From an uncultured Lachnospiraceae bacterium (GTDB lineage: Bacteria; Bacillota; Clostridia; Lachnospirales; Lachnospiraceae), in the NCBI GenBank assembly GCA_947630855.1, contig CANRJF010000005.1, positions 1 to 55,961 of the forward strand: a stretch of DNA of 55,961 bases, read 5' to 3'. The position numbers were made by a program, and so were the translations under genes. Below, piece after piece: positions 19,501 to 26,527 of the stretch (positions within the stretch are counted from its first letter, which is position 1; each line of letters opens with the position of its first letter). Under the pieces are notes generated by a model. It was not told where the DNA came from, ran no database searches, and saw only the letters and a program-made list of their open reading frames with translations.

Positions 19501-19856
19501 TTAATGTTTTTCCCTTCCTCTACCGTATCCGGATTAATCTCCGTCTCAAAAGATATGTAATTATTATCCCCCCCTGCCCCATAGCTTACGACAAATTCAT
19601 AATCCCCTTTATCCATGGATATTCCGGGGCCGGATGCAAATATCCCCTCCCCGTGTTCCCCGTCTTTTACGGAAAAATCTTTCCCCATTTCACATTGGAA
19701 CTCATCAATCCTGAATACCCTGTGATAATATGCATTGGGAAGATTAATTGCCGTTACAATACAGATAACGGCAATGCCAATCAGATAGCATCGAAACCAG
19801 ATATTATCTTTGTATGCCTTCCAGATTTCCGGTAATCTCCTTTGTGCCTCTTTCAT
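16542..19856 (-). CDS. PTPS-related membrane protein fused in frame to a secreted SGNH/GDSL esterase
   Basis: An uninterrupted 1104-residue frame containing two proteins' worth of sequence. Residues 1-730: an N-terminal helix, a beta-rich external domain, then many membrane helices with the NDMPFHLMRVIGIRDGFLSGQFPVRVYP region of PTPS-related (PF10131-type, glycosyltransferase-like) membrane proteins. Residues 739-1104 begin like a new protein, MRVLKRKWVRKAAAFLLAVILAAG, a signal peptide, followed by a jelly-roll-like domain and an SGNH hydrolase with GDSITEG (nucleophile Ser929), YGSTG, GTND (1009-1012) and DGIHP (Asp1078, His1081). This two-domain layout resembles CE2 carbohydrate deacetylases. 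A perfect AAGGAGG lies eight bases before codon 739, so the esterase was probably an independent gene whose upstream neighbour lost its stop codon. The start at 19856 has GGAG/GAGGG upstream. A role in surface glycan synthesis and O-deacetylation is inferred. Confidence 0.85.
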   Translation of the reverse strand: MKEAQRRLPEIWKAYKDNIWFRCYLIGIAVICIVTAINLPNAYYHRVFRIDEFQCEMGKDFSVKDGEHGEGIFASGPGISMDKGDYEFVVSYGAGGDNNYISFETEINPDTVEEGKNIKLPKNGAWGLAEIPVHLNEYTENLNFNLYYGGKGDFRLYEVIVHGQDFRPGDVLAAGFFVLFFYILAGIVYFKKSREDFLVFIVLMLAAVLSSYPCYCNSLFFDGKYNGNDMPFHLMRVIGIRDGFLSGQFPVRVYPSAFYGAGYDSSLYYPDIFLYIPAFLCLLGVSLAASVQIFEFCIHLVAVWFTYYAVRKMHCSKTAGVLSGIIYVFSMYFCYNMYFRGDLGECIAMCFFPLVICGFYTIVFQEKKEWRVLCTGMTGLVLSHILSTLFVGIIMLVFCVCCIRRILKKDVIAAFLKAAGSSLLLCAWFLFPFLELYGERENTNIINMRGPTNENVLEFSELFGIFGDGRTQELGLTLIAGIILSFYCVFSKKTELDLHKKKMVFVLSGAGFGIAVCTTSLFPWDAMIRNPALYDFTSMIQLAWRLIGPACGFLALAAGISAAAVWGKNYPKALTAAVFTISFLLFAFRVDSAGQQEVYLRHGDALVTTAVAEDYLYRFTQTGALKDTEPVIPEAGISLTDYEKKGSNIRMQVSGEAGSYVDTTLLYFAGYKALDGNGNELPCVLGDNNRMRIQFPVAYEGEVKVGYTGRMRWRFFDVVSFISLIVFIITSFIKEENKMRVLKRKWVRKAAAFLLAVILAAGADEGICVWASQMPVIGQTVEISAGAVQKDGMEYVEAGGKFGRTGRWFKKKIAGGKYYFTNTGGSAIYFKVTGSKSVRINFVTNTRQTPYYCYSVDGGSMKRRLVSQNKIGLGDKGTHYVRVVIDSLSWENLWDEAGVGIKSITPTSDSGAVTAVEPDNDVIAFYGDSITEGGRVLGMALSAASTSATRSYAWYCAKQLDMVPYFVGYGSTGIIEKGECDNCYNVITSASKTRKAPAYDADIIVLEHGTNDAKSSDAVFIREYKNTLKKLHKTHPDAHIIAMIPLNQRNADNIRQASQGVKYCTVVETSNWKVSFTDGIHPNKKGAKTMGKKLAKKIEALEEF
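17640..17657 (-). promoter_or_regulatory. Internal ribosome-binding site and start codon of the SGNH esterase
   Basis: AAGGAGG (17657-17651) is followed after eight bases by ATG (17642-17640), inside and in frame with the large gene at 16542-19856. Translation from here would give a 366-residue secreted esterase with an N-terminal signal peptide. In the long frame the same bases read KEENKM. Confidence 0.75.
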
Positions 19857-19931
19857 AACCCTCTCCTCCTGCCGCCCTTTTTATTTTTCCGCTCCCATTT
19901 TTAATGGGTAAAATTCACTCAGTTTTTAGTA

Positions 19932-19960
19932 ATGATATCTTATTACATCCCTGTTGTCAA
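19932..19960 (-). promoter_or_regulatory. Promoter of the PTPS/SGNH gene (twin of 22364-22392)
   Basis: Reading leftward: -35 TTGACA (19960-19955), a 17-base spacer, -10 TATCAT (19937-19932). Flanks match the promoter at 22364-22392 closely: a TTGAAT word before the -35 and TACTAAAA after the -10. Confidence 0.7.
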
Positions 19961-20006
19961 CTTATTCAATACTTTATTTTCTAATAGTGTACTTTAACGC
20001 CAATTT

Positions 20007-20035
20007 TTATGGATATGAAAAAATCATATCCATAA
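20007..20035. promoter_or_regulatory. Perfect inverted repeat in the divergent intergenic region
   Basis: TTATGGATATGA (20007-20018), AAAAA loop, TCATATCCATAA (20024-20035), followed by TTTTA. It lies about 60 bases before the reductase -35 and about 50 bases upstream of the opposing promoter, so it could be a dimeric operator or a terminator of stray leftward-entering transcription. The remaining bases of 19857-20180 hold the two promoters and nothing else recognised. Confidence 0.55.
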
Positions 20036-20094
20036 TTTTACCTTATCAACTTTATTATACCCTCAAACACGGGCAAAAGCAAACTAATAAAGAC

Positions 20095-20123
20095 TTTACA
20101 CTATATATTTTTTAAGATATAAT
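20095..20123 (+). promoter_or_regulatory. Promoter of the nitrite/sulfite reductase gene
   Basis: -35 TTTACA (20095-20100), a 17-base spacer, -10 TATAAT (20118-20123), about 57 bases before the ATG. Confidence 0.65.
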
Positions 20124-20180
20124 AAAATCCAGTTTAAGGTATAAAACTTTGTAGCTGTTTAAAAACAGAAAGGAGTTCCC

Positions 20181-21716
20181 ATGAACAGAAATTATGCAGA
20201 GGAATTTCGCGCCGACCTGGCAGAATTCCGTGAAAAAACAAAACTTTTCTACGAGGGAAAAATCACCGTGCCGGAATATAAAGGCTTCTCAGGAGGCTTC
20301 GGCAGTTATGCACAGCGGGGCGGCAAATGCGGTATGCTCAGGATGCGGCTCTACGGCGGACGGGTCACAAAAGATTATTTGAAATTCGTTGTGGAAAGCA
20401 TTGACAAATACAATATTGACAGGGTACATCTCACCACCTGCCAGACGATCCAGCTTCACAATTTAACAGGGGAAACCATCTGCTCTTTGATCGAGGAAGC
20501 ATGGGACCATGGCATTATTACAAGAGGCGGCGGGGGAGACTACCCCAGAAATGTAATGATGACGCCCTTAGCAGGAGTAGAAAAAGGAGAAACATTTGAC
20601 GTATCCCCCTACGCAAAAGAAGCGGCGGATTATCTTTTGTCCTTTATCAAAACGGTAAAACTTCCCAGAAAATTAAAGGTATGTTTTTCCAGCACAAAGG
20701 AAAACTTCCCCCATGCTACATTCCGGGATTTAGGGTTTGTTGCCTGCGCCAATGGGACTTTTGATGTATATAGCGCTGGAGGCTTAGGAAACAACCCGAA
20801 AATGGGAGTAAAAGTTGCCTCCAATGTGATGCCGGAAAAAATTCTTTATTATATCAAGGCTATGGTAGACACATTTGTGGCTTATGGCAATTATGAAAAC
20901 AGGGGACGGGCAAGAACCCGCTATATGCAGGATACTTTGGGAGCTGACGGGTACAAAAATGCCTACCAGGAAAAACTTGCCGCCGTTTTAGAATCGGAAG
21001 ATTTAGATATCCAAGTAACAGCTTCCCCCATTACAAAATCCGGGGACGGAACTCTTTCTCATCCCAGGGCAGTCTCCCAGAAGCAGGAAGGATTGTATGC
21101 CGTTTCCTATCATCCCATAGGCGGCAACCCTTCACCGGACATGCTTCATAAAATTTTAGACGCCATCCTTCCTATGGAAGATGTGGAAATACGCCTCACC
21201 CCGGAAGCAGGCATGTATTTTATTAACTGCACAGCCAAAGAGGCGGAAAAACTTATCGCCCTTACCAATGACGGGGCAGAAACTTTATTTGAGGCTTCCG
21301 TTGCCTGTATCGGCAATGCCATCTGCCAGGTTGGGGCCAGGGATTCCCAGAGCATGTTAGCCGACTGTATCAACGCCGTTCGGCCATACAAATTTGCAGA
21401 CGGTGTACTTCCCAAGATTCATATCAGCGGATGCCCTTCTTCCTGCAGTGCACACCAAATCGGAACCATAGGTTTTAGAGGCGGCGTAAAGCAAACGCCT
21501 GACGGACCGAAAGCAGCATTTGCCATGTATGAAAACGGAAACGATACTTTTGGCAATGAACGTTTTGGAACGGATGTAGGTGTTATGACAGTGGAAGACA
21601 TTCCTAAATTTTTCATTGCACTGGGAGAAGAAATTACCAAATCCGGCGAAATATTTGAAACCTGGTATCCTAAGAATCATGACCGTTTTTTAGAGATTGC
21701 AGGAGAATATATTTAA
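20181..21716 (+). CDS. Ferredoxin-type nitrite/sulfite reductase
   Basis: A 511-residue cytoplasmic siroheme/[4Fe-4S] reductase of the NIR/SIR family, which reduces sulfite to sulfide or nitrite to ammonia by six electrons. The four cluster ligands are visible as CIGNAIC (Cys376, Cys382) and GCPSSC (Cys418, Cys422). The N-terminal half has the RGGKCGMLRMRLYGG and TTCQTIQLHN siroheme-binding regions. It is the only convincing plus-strand gene in the window, with its own consensus promoter, GGAG five bases before ATG, and a bidirectional terminator, so it is monocistronic. Which of sulfite or nitrite is the substrate cannot be decided from the motifs; no siroheme or transport genes flank it. 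Confidence 0.92.
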   Translation: MNRNYAEEFRADLAEFREKTKLFYEGKITVPEYKGFSGGFGSYAQRGGKCGMLRMRLYGGRVTKDYLKFVVESIDKYNIDRVHLTTCQTIQLHNLTGETICSLIEEAWDHGIITRGGGGDYPRNVMMTPLAGVEKGETFDVSPYAKEAADYLLSFIKTVKLPRKLKVCFSSTKENFPHATFRDLGFVACANGTFDVYSAGGLGNNPKMGVKVASNVMPEKILYYIKAMVDTFVAYGNYENRGRARTRYMQDTLGADGYKNAYQEKLAAVLESEDLDIQVTASPITKSGDGTLSHPRAVSQKQEGLYAVSYHPIGGNPSPDMLHKILDAILPMEDVEIRLTPEAGMYFINCTAKEAEKLIALTNDGAETLFEASVACIGNAICQVGARDSQSMLADCINAVRPYKFADGVLPKIHISGCPSSCSAHQIGTIGFRGGVKQTPDGPKAAFAMYENGNDTFGNERFGTDVGVMTVEDIPKFFIALGEEITKSGEIFETWYPKNHDRFLEIAGEYI

Positions 21717-21749
21717 ACAAACCCCCGCAGAAAACTGCGGGAGTTTGTT
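21716..21749. terminator. Bidirectional terminator between the reductase and the 178-aa gene
   Basis: AACAAACCCCCGCAG (21716-21730), AAAA loop, CTGCGGGAGTTTGTT (21735-21749); the 15-base stem has one mismatch. It begins at the reductase stop codon and ends two bases from the stop of the convergent gene. Confidence 0.85.
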
Positions 21750-21750
21750 G

Positions 21751-22287
21751 TTACTGCCACCAGCCCTTTCCAAGATAGCTGCACATAAATGACATGATTT
21801 TTTTATTTTTATCAAAAACAATGTACATGGAATAATCCCCTACCCTTATTTTCATGGGATTTTCACTGAAATCCGGGGCATTTTTAAGCCGCGTCATATC
21901 TGTGCCGATTTCACAATCTCCCAACTGCATACAGGAATTTTCCTCCCCATATACTGTTGTTACAGGCAGCATTCCCAGGGGCGCACTCACGTCATAAGGA
22001 TTATAGACCACTACTTTTAATTCATGATTTTCCTTATCTTTTAATATGTATTCTTTTGTGGCATGTGCAGGTACATCCCCATTCTTTTCCCCGCGATAAT
22101 ACCCTGCCTTCTCAAATTCCTCTATAAAAACGGGCAGCTTAATACAAATACCGCTGCTCAATGTAATCTCCGGGGTTATCTTTGCCCCACGTTTTCCTCC
22201 TGGGGATTCCATGTGGCAAATGCAAAAAAACAACAGGAATACACACACAATTCCGGCAGAAAATATTACTAAAAATTTCTTTCCCAC
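21751..22287 (-). CDS. Hypothetical membrane-anchored or secreted protein
   Basis: A 178-residue protein of unknown function. The N-terminus MGKKFLVIFSAGIVCVFLLFFCICH is a signal-anchor or signal peptide; the rest is a soluble domain of mixed strand and helix (YNPYDVSAPLGMLPVTTVYG, GDYSMYIVFDKNKKIMSFMC) ending in GKGWWQ. The start is GTG at 22287 with AAGG four bases before. Its promoter is a near copy of the one driving the PTPS/SGNH gene 2.4 kb away, which suggests joint control and a shared surface role (inference). No domain recognised. Confidence 0.65.
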   Translation of the reverse strand: MGKKFLVIFSAGIVCVFLLFFCICHMESPGGKRGAKITPEITLSSGICIKLPVFIEEFEKAGYYRGEKNGDVPAHATKEYILKDKENHELKVVVYNPYDVSAPLGMLPVTTVYGEENSCMQLGDCEIGTDMTRLKNAPDFSENPMKIRVGDYSMYIVFDKNKKIMSFMCSYLGKGWWQ

Positions 22288-22363
22288 AAGACCTTCCGCC
22301 CTTTCATCTTTTCATGTAAATTTACTGACTTTCAATATGGGATATTTTCGTTTTGTTTTAGTA

Positions 22364-22392
22364 ATCATACCGTATTATGTTTTTGTTGTCAA
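22364..22392 (-). promoter_or_regulatory. Promoter of the 178-aa gene (twin of 19932-19960)
   Basis: Reading leftward: -35 TTGACA (22392-22387), a 17-base spacer, -10 TATGAT (22369-22364), preceded by TTGAATTAG and followed by TACTAAAA, as at 19932-19960. Confidence 0.7.
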
Positions 22393-22429
22393 CTAATTCA
22401 ATATTTTGTTTTCTTTAAGTGTATTCTAT

Positions 22430-22745
22430 CTTTTTGCAAATATCTCATCTATTCCTTCGGCCAACCATCGCTTATACATTCGTTTGCACAGCTACATTGT
22501 TCAGCAGCCCATCTCTGTTTCAGAAATTTCCTACTATGGCTTCTGCTGACTTCTCACAGTTCGTTGTAACTACGGCTAATGAAACCGTCTGTGAATCCTC
22601 ACGGGATAAATCCGTGTTCTTTCCTCGTCTACCCTCCCGATTTACGCTCATAGGCTACGGGCATGCCCGTCACACCACAAAAAAGCAGGGACTCTCCCGA
22701 ATCTCTGCTTTCTTTACTACTATACATATCTTGATTTGCTTATAC
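22430..22745 (-). mobile_element. Probable group II intron remnant (region ahead of the RT gene)
   Basis: No intact gene lies in this stretch. Read leftward it contains a block with stops in all useful frames that includes GTGAGAAGTCAGCAGAAGCC and ATAGTA, giving the words EKSAEAIVG, as commonly seen just ahead of or at the start of group II intron reverse transcriptases in Clostridia. The reverse transcriptase itself is missing: the block ends where the promoter of the 178-aa gene begins. The assignment is from remembered pattern only. Confidence 0.4.
22683..22710. terminator. Hairpin with T-runs on both sides
   Basis: AAGCAGGGA (22683-22691) pairs with TCTCTGCTT (22702-22710), with one G-U (plus) or A-C (minus) position. 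Leftward it is followed by TTTTTT, rightward by TCTTT. It could end transcripts from the MATE/kinase gene, whose stop is about 100 bases upstream in that direction, or be part of the intron remnant. Confidence 0.5.
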
Positions 22746-22815
22746 CTAAGTTACACTTGGAATATTTAGATATTTTAATTAATCTAACTCAAATGATAAT
22801 TTATCAGTTCGTATG

Positions 22816-24768
22816 TTATACTGTTTTTTCAGAATTGCCAGACACATACGCCACTATCAGGTTCGTCGTTTCTTGCACTCCCACAGAAGAATCGATCATC
22901 AAATTATAATGCCGCCTGTCTGCCCAACGTCTGCCAGAAATGTGACGGTAATATGCCGACCTTGCTTTATCAGAACGTCGTATATTTCTTCGCGCTTCAG
23001 CAGAACTGTCCCCGTACATTTCCATCACACACCTGATACGGTATCTTTTCGGTGCATGGATAAAAATTCGGACCACATTTTTATAATCCCGCAGCACATA
23101 ATCAGCAGCTCTGCCAACAATCACACAGCTTCCGTTATCCGCAATCTTGCGGATAATCTTCGCCTGTGCAGCAATTGCTATCCGAACAGCGCCTGAATTC
23201 AGATAAAGTTCACGCAGGATGTCTGGTGCATTCTTGTGAATGTCGGAAATAAACTCCTGATCAAGTCCGCTCTCATGTGCTGCCAATGCTACCATTTCTT
23301 TATAATAGAACGGTATACCAAGTTCTTCTGCAACCAGCCTGCCGATCTGCTTGCCAGAGGAACCATGTTCTCTGGCAATTGTAATAATGACACCCGGCTT
23401 TGACGGCTTAAGAAAAATATCATTGCCATCAAGCGGTAGTGCAACAGGCGTCCTCACATAGTCACTGTCAAGGAATTGTTGGTAATACAAAAATCCCACA
23501 AACGTTGTGATTATTTCCGTTACCGGAAATGTCAGCCAAAACCAGTTTAATCCAAAACGTGAGAACAAAAATCCTAGTGGCACAAACAGCACAACTGTAC
23601 GAATGATGGTCAAAAGCGAGCTTTTCAGACTTTTCCCGACTGCTTGAAAAAACACTGGAAATGTCAGAGATGTCACCATAGGAAGAAAGCTGACCCCGAC
23701 AAAATGGAATCCAACGCTCCCGATGGCGATTACGGCTTCATCTTTTGTAAACATCCGAAGCATCTGTGCCGGAATACAGTTAAAACAAAGCGTTCCTAAG
23801 ACCATAAGCCCCATGCCGAAACCGATTGCAGTCATCAGGGTCTTTTTACAGCGGTCAATATTCCTTGCAGCGTAATTGAAACTGATGATTGGCACGATAC
23901 AGGTCTGCATGGCACCCAGTGGTATAAAGAAAAACGTCTGCCATTTATAATAAAGTCCCAACGCTGTGACAGCCTGATCTGAAAAAGTGGATAAAATCAG
24001 ATTCAGTCCAAGTATGTAAAAAGTGTATGCTGACTGCATCAATATGTTTGGCAGACCAAGGCGGAATATTTTCGCCGTGCGCCGTGGGAACTCCAAGATT
24101 GCGGCTGGCTTTCTGAATCCTTTTTTCATTACAATCAGCGCAGCCGTAATTTGACCGGAAACGGTAGCAACCGCTGCACCCGCAATTCCCATCTCTGGCA
24201 GTCCAAATATTCCAAAGATAAGCAGAGGATCTAAAACGATATTCACAGCCGCACCTATAATCTGTGCTGCCATTGGTGTTTTCATATCACCCTGTGCCTG
24301 TAATATTTTTGTCCAAACGCTTTCTAAGAACAGTCCGAAGCTGAAGATACAGACAATGCGCCCGTACATAATCACATCGGTGATGACCTTCGATGAATCG
24401 GTTGACATCCTTGCGTATGCAGGCATAACAAGCCAACAGAACAATGCGAATAAAAACCATAGGGCGGCTGCCAGCGGAGTTCCCACACCGGCATATTCCT
24501 CAGCCTCTTTTTTACTGCCAGAACCCAGCTTAGCCGCCATGACAGTATTGATGCCAACGCCTGTCCCCACCGCCAAAGCAATCATCAGAAGCTGCAAAGG
24601 GTAGATAATTGACAGGGCGGTTAAACCAGAATCAGAATACCGTCCGACAAACAGGCTGTCGATGATATTGTAAAGCGCCTGAATGAGCTGTGCGAGCATG
24701 ACTGGCGGAGCAAGCCGAAACAATAACCTGCTAATTTTTTCCGTACCGAAAATCTGAGATGTGTCCAT
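22816..24768 (-). CDS. MATE exporter fused to a C-terminal cytidylate-kinase-like domain
   Basis: A protein of about 650 residues with two parts. Residues 1-440 are a MATE transporter (RLAPPVMLAQLIQALYNIIDSLFVGRYS; GIAGAAVATVSGQ; 12 hydrophobic segments). From about residue 458 (PGVIITIAREHGSSGKQIGR) it is a P-loop domain of the cytidylate-kinase-like (Cmk2/AAA_26) family, with GSSGKQIG as nucleotide-binding loop, CVIVGRAADYVL and the R-rich lid region RNIRRSDKARSAYY. The kinase-like half is presumably cytosolic. A nucleotide-binding module on a MATE exporter might gate transport or act on the exported molecule; both are guesses. The start at 24768 is chosen for GAGAGG six bases upstream; an in-frame ATG 29 codons earlier would lie in the leader. 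The promoter overlaps a 14-base palindrome. Confidence 0.85.
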   Translation of the reverse strand: MDTSQIFGTEKISRLLFRLAPPVMLAQLIQALYNIIDSLFVGRYSDSGLTALSIIYPLQLLMIALAVGTGVGINTVMAAKLGSGSKKEAEEYAGVGTPLAAALWFLFALFCWLVMPAYARMSTDSSKVITDVIMYGRIVCIFSFGLFLESVWTKILQAQGDMKTPMAAQIIGAAVNIVLDPLLIFGIFGLPEMGIAGAAVATVSGQITAALIVMKKGFRKPAAILEFPRRTAKIFRLGLPNILMQSAYTFYILGLNLILSTFSDQAVTALGLYYKWQTFFFIPLGAMQTCIVPIISFNYAARNIDRCKKTLMTAIGFGMGLMVLGTLCFNCIPAQMLRMFTKDEAVIAIGSVGFHFVGVSFLPMVTSLTFPVFFQAVGKSLKSSLLTIIRTVVLFVPLGFLFSRFGLNWFWLTFPVTEIITTFVGFLYYQQFLDSDYVRTPVALPLDGNDIFLKPSKPGVIITIAREHGSSGKQIGRLVAEELGIPFYYKEMVALAAHESGLDQEFISDIHKNAPDILRELYLNSGAVRIAIAAQAKIIRKIADNGSCVIVGRAADYVLRDYKNVVRIFIHAPKRYRIRCVMEMYGDSSAEARRNIRRSDKARSAYYRHISGRRWADRRHYNLMIDSSVGVQETTNLIVAYVSGNSEKTV

Positions 24769-24826
24769 ATTGTCCCTCTCCTCCGTTGTTTCTTGTTTTA
24801 ACATATCATTTGGATAGAACGAAACA

Positions 24827-24867
24827 ATCCCATATGGGATGATACTATCCTTCAATTAATTTGTCAA
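24827..24867 (-). promoter_or_regulatory. Promoter with palindromic operator for the MATE/kinase gene
   Basis: Reading leftward: -35 TTGACA (24867-24862), a 17-base spacer, -10 TATCAT (24844-24839). The perfect palindrome ATCCCATATGGGAT (24827-24840) starts at the -10 and covers the expected transcription start, where a repressor would block initiation. Confidence 0.65.
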
Positions 24868-25019
24868 TATGGTTACTGATGACCTTGCTCACTATGTTAC
24901 GCAAAAAGCTGTGACATTTTTAACCTGCAACAGCTTGGAATTTTCTTTTTATACGTTTTACTTTCTGCAATCTAATCCTTTCTCCCTTCCCCCTCTTAAC
25001 GGTGTGAATGTTAGTACAA
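24868..25019. other. Intergenic, no gene seen
   Basis: No coding frame with a ribosome-binding site was found on either strand. The stretch separates the MATE/kinase promoter from the terminator of the SUKH gene, and 25048-25176 is equally empty. Confidence 0.5.
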
Positions 25020-25048
25020 AAATAGCACCTAAGCTTCTCCTAAGTGCC
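25020..25048 (-). terminator. Terminator of the TA/SUKH transcript
   Basis: Leftward RNA forms GCACTTAGG, AGAAG loop, CTTAGGTGC (25047-25025), fully paired with two G-U pairs, then TATTTTT. It lies about 130 bases after the SUKH gene stop. Confidence 0.65.
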
Positions 25049-25176
25049 ATGTAGTATTAATGCAACTTGAATTTGTATTATTCTTGTATCTCAGCAATTG
25101 CAAATAGTACAGCTTCACCACTGATTTGCCTTCTTGTCTGCCCTATTCCATGCCTTCCTCAAATTTTTCCTTTCTT

Positions 25177-26253
25177 TCATTGTAAGCTTGCACGAATCTT
25201 TTTCGCTTTTGACGTGGAAAGTACACCATTTGAAACGTCAACATTAAGCAAAATCGGCAAATGATACTCTTTGGCAAAAAACCCCTCTGCCTTTAATTCC
25301 GCCAATATTTCCACACAAAGCTGAATCAGCTTGTCCCGAAAACGTTTGATTTTATTTTCTGTTCCCAACGCTCGGCTATGTATGGAAAGCTCTCTGCATA
25401 TCGGGTCAAACAAATGAAGTACACAAGGCGCATCACAGCACCACTCGCTTATGCAATAGGTAAAATACTCTTTCTGGGAAGGGTCTTTGGCTACAAGTTC
25501 ATCCAAATGTGATTTTGTATTTGCTGCGTCTGCCACCATAGTGCCTTCATCATCAACATACAAACCAAACGAAATAATTTCTTCCTGCCCATATGTTTTT
25601 ACGATTTGCCGAAATGCCTCCTGCGCAGCCTGTTTTAACTGCTCTTTGACAACTACAAAATCCAAAGGAACGGGTTTTGGCATAACCACAAGCTGTTTCA
25701 CAAATTCATCAAAAGTATTTGCCACTGTGGCTGTCATTTTCCAGTAAAATTTTTCATTGATGTACCGCCAATCACCGCTCACAGGTTCGTCTGCGTCACC
25801 ACGTTTTGATTTCCGTGTTATAAATTCAACGGTCGGTTCTCCATCTGCCCCGCAGTTCCTATAATTCAGGACAAAAAACTCATAGTCTGCGTCCCAGTTT
25901 TCTCCAATGACAACCAAATTGGGGATATTATAAAAAAGACTTGGGTGGTCGCATATCTGATCCAAATACGTGTATTCCGGCTCAATATGACCGATTGGAT
26001 TGATATAATTTATCTTCACATATCGGATTACATTGCCGGCTTCATCACGAATGGGAACTCCGTTACGCTTGAGTAAGCCGCCATTCTGCGAGGCTGTGGC
26101 AAGTTCAATGTATGATGTGGGCAGCTTCACGCCAAGCCTTTTCTCATGCGCAATCAATTCTTCATCAGTCGGAAATGGCAGCGTAAATCTTTTATATTCA
26201 CTTGTTACAGGTTTCCATAGCTTATCAAAATCAGCATCCACAAAATAATTCAT
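25177..26253 (-). CDS. SMI1/KNR4 (SUKH)-DUF4303 two-domain protein
   Basis: A 358-residue protein. Residues 25-150 carry the SUKH signature (FPTDEELIAHEKRLGVKLPTSYIELATASQNGG, then IPNLVVIGENWDADYEFFVLNY). Residues 205-358 resemble DUF4303 (LKQAAQEAFRQIVKTYGQEEIISFGLYVDDEGTM). SUKH proteins are often immunity proteins for polymorphic toxins or contact-dependent nucleases; whether this one protects against a toxin is unknown and no cognate toxin is adjacent. It overlaps the truncated RelE toxin gene by 23 bases and uses AGAGGTAAGG before ATG at 26253. It probably shares the relB promoter. The junction appears to have been made by recombination. Confidence 0.8.
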   Translation of the reverse strand: MNYFVDADFDKLWKPVTSEYKRFTLPFPTDEELIAHEKRLGVKLPTSYIELATASQNGGLLKRNGVPIRDEAGNVIRYVKINYINPIGHIEPEYTYLDQICDHPSLFYNIPNLVVIGENWDADYEFFVLNYRNCGADGEPTVEFITRKSKRGDADEPVSGDWRYINEKFYWKMTATVANTFDEFVKQLVVMPKPVPLDFVVVKEQLKQAAQEAFRQIVKTYGQEEIISFGLYVDDEGTMVADAANTKSHLDELVAKDPSQKEYFTYCISEWCCDAPCVLHLFDPICRELSIHSRALGTENKIKRFRDKLIQLCVEILAELKAEGFFAKEYHLPILLNVDVSNGVLSTSKAKKIRASLQ

Positions 26254-26527
26254 CCTTACCTCTTTTCACTTCATTATCTTCAATGCGATATAACATAAAG
26301 TACCTATGATTTAAGAAGTTGATACGACGATATTTTAACTGACGTAATCTTGGGTTATCACACAGTTTTAAACTGCCTGCCACATGTCTTAGGCTTTCAA
26401 TTGTCGCATCATAGTCATTCAGCACATTTTCTGCCGCCTGCATACTTTCCTTTTCAAAAATAAGGTACTTGATAACGCGGTCCAAATCCGCTTCAGCACC
26501 TCTTGTAACTACCACTTTATAATCCAT
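26231..26527 (-). CDS. RelE/ParE-family toxin with replaced C-terminus
   Basis: A 98-residue type II toxin-like protein. The core is typical (VVVTRGAEADLDRVIKYLIFEKES, SLKLCDNPRLRQLKYRRINFLNHRYFMLYRIEDNEV). Relatives usually continue with a strand such as VDAIFHELQDYE and end near 105-110 residues. Here the sequence after EDNEV reads KRGKDELFCGC and stops, because it runs out of frame into the start of the SUKH gene. The missing segment carries residues used in ribosome-dependent mRNA cleavage in many RelE homologues, so activity is doubtful. It overlaps the antitoxin gene by 11 bases, the normal arrangement. Confidence 0.75.
   Translation of the reverse strand: MDYKVVVTRGAEADLDRVIKYLIFEKESMQAAENVLNDYDATIESLRHVAGSLKLCDNPRLRQLKYRRINFLNHRYFMLYRIEDNEVKRGKDELFCGC

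Noticed and set aside
22419-22769. 116-codon plus-strand frame
   Set aside because: Composition is non-protein-like, there is no ribosome-binding site, and it lies antisense to the intron-like block.
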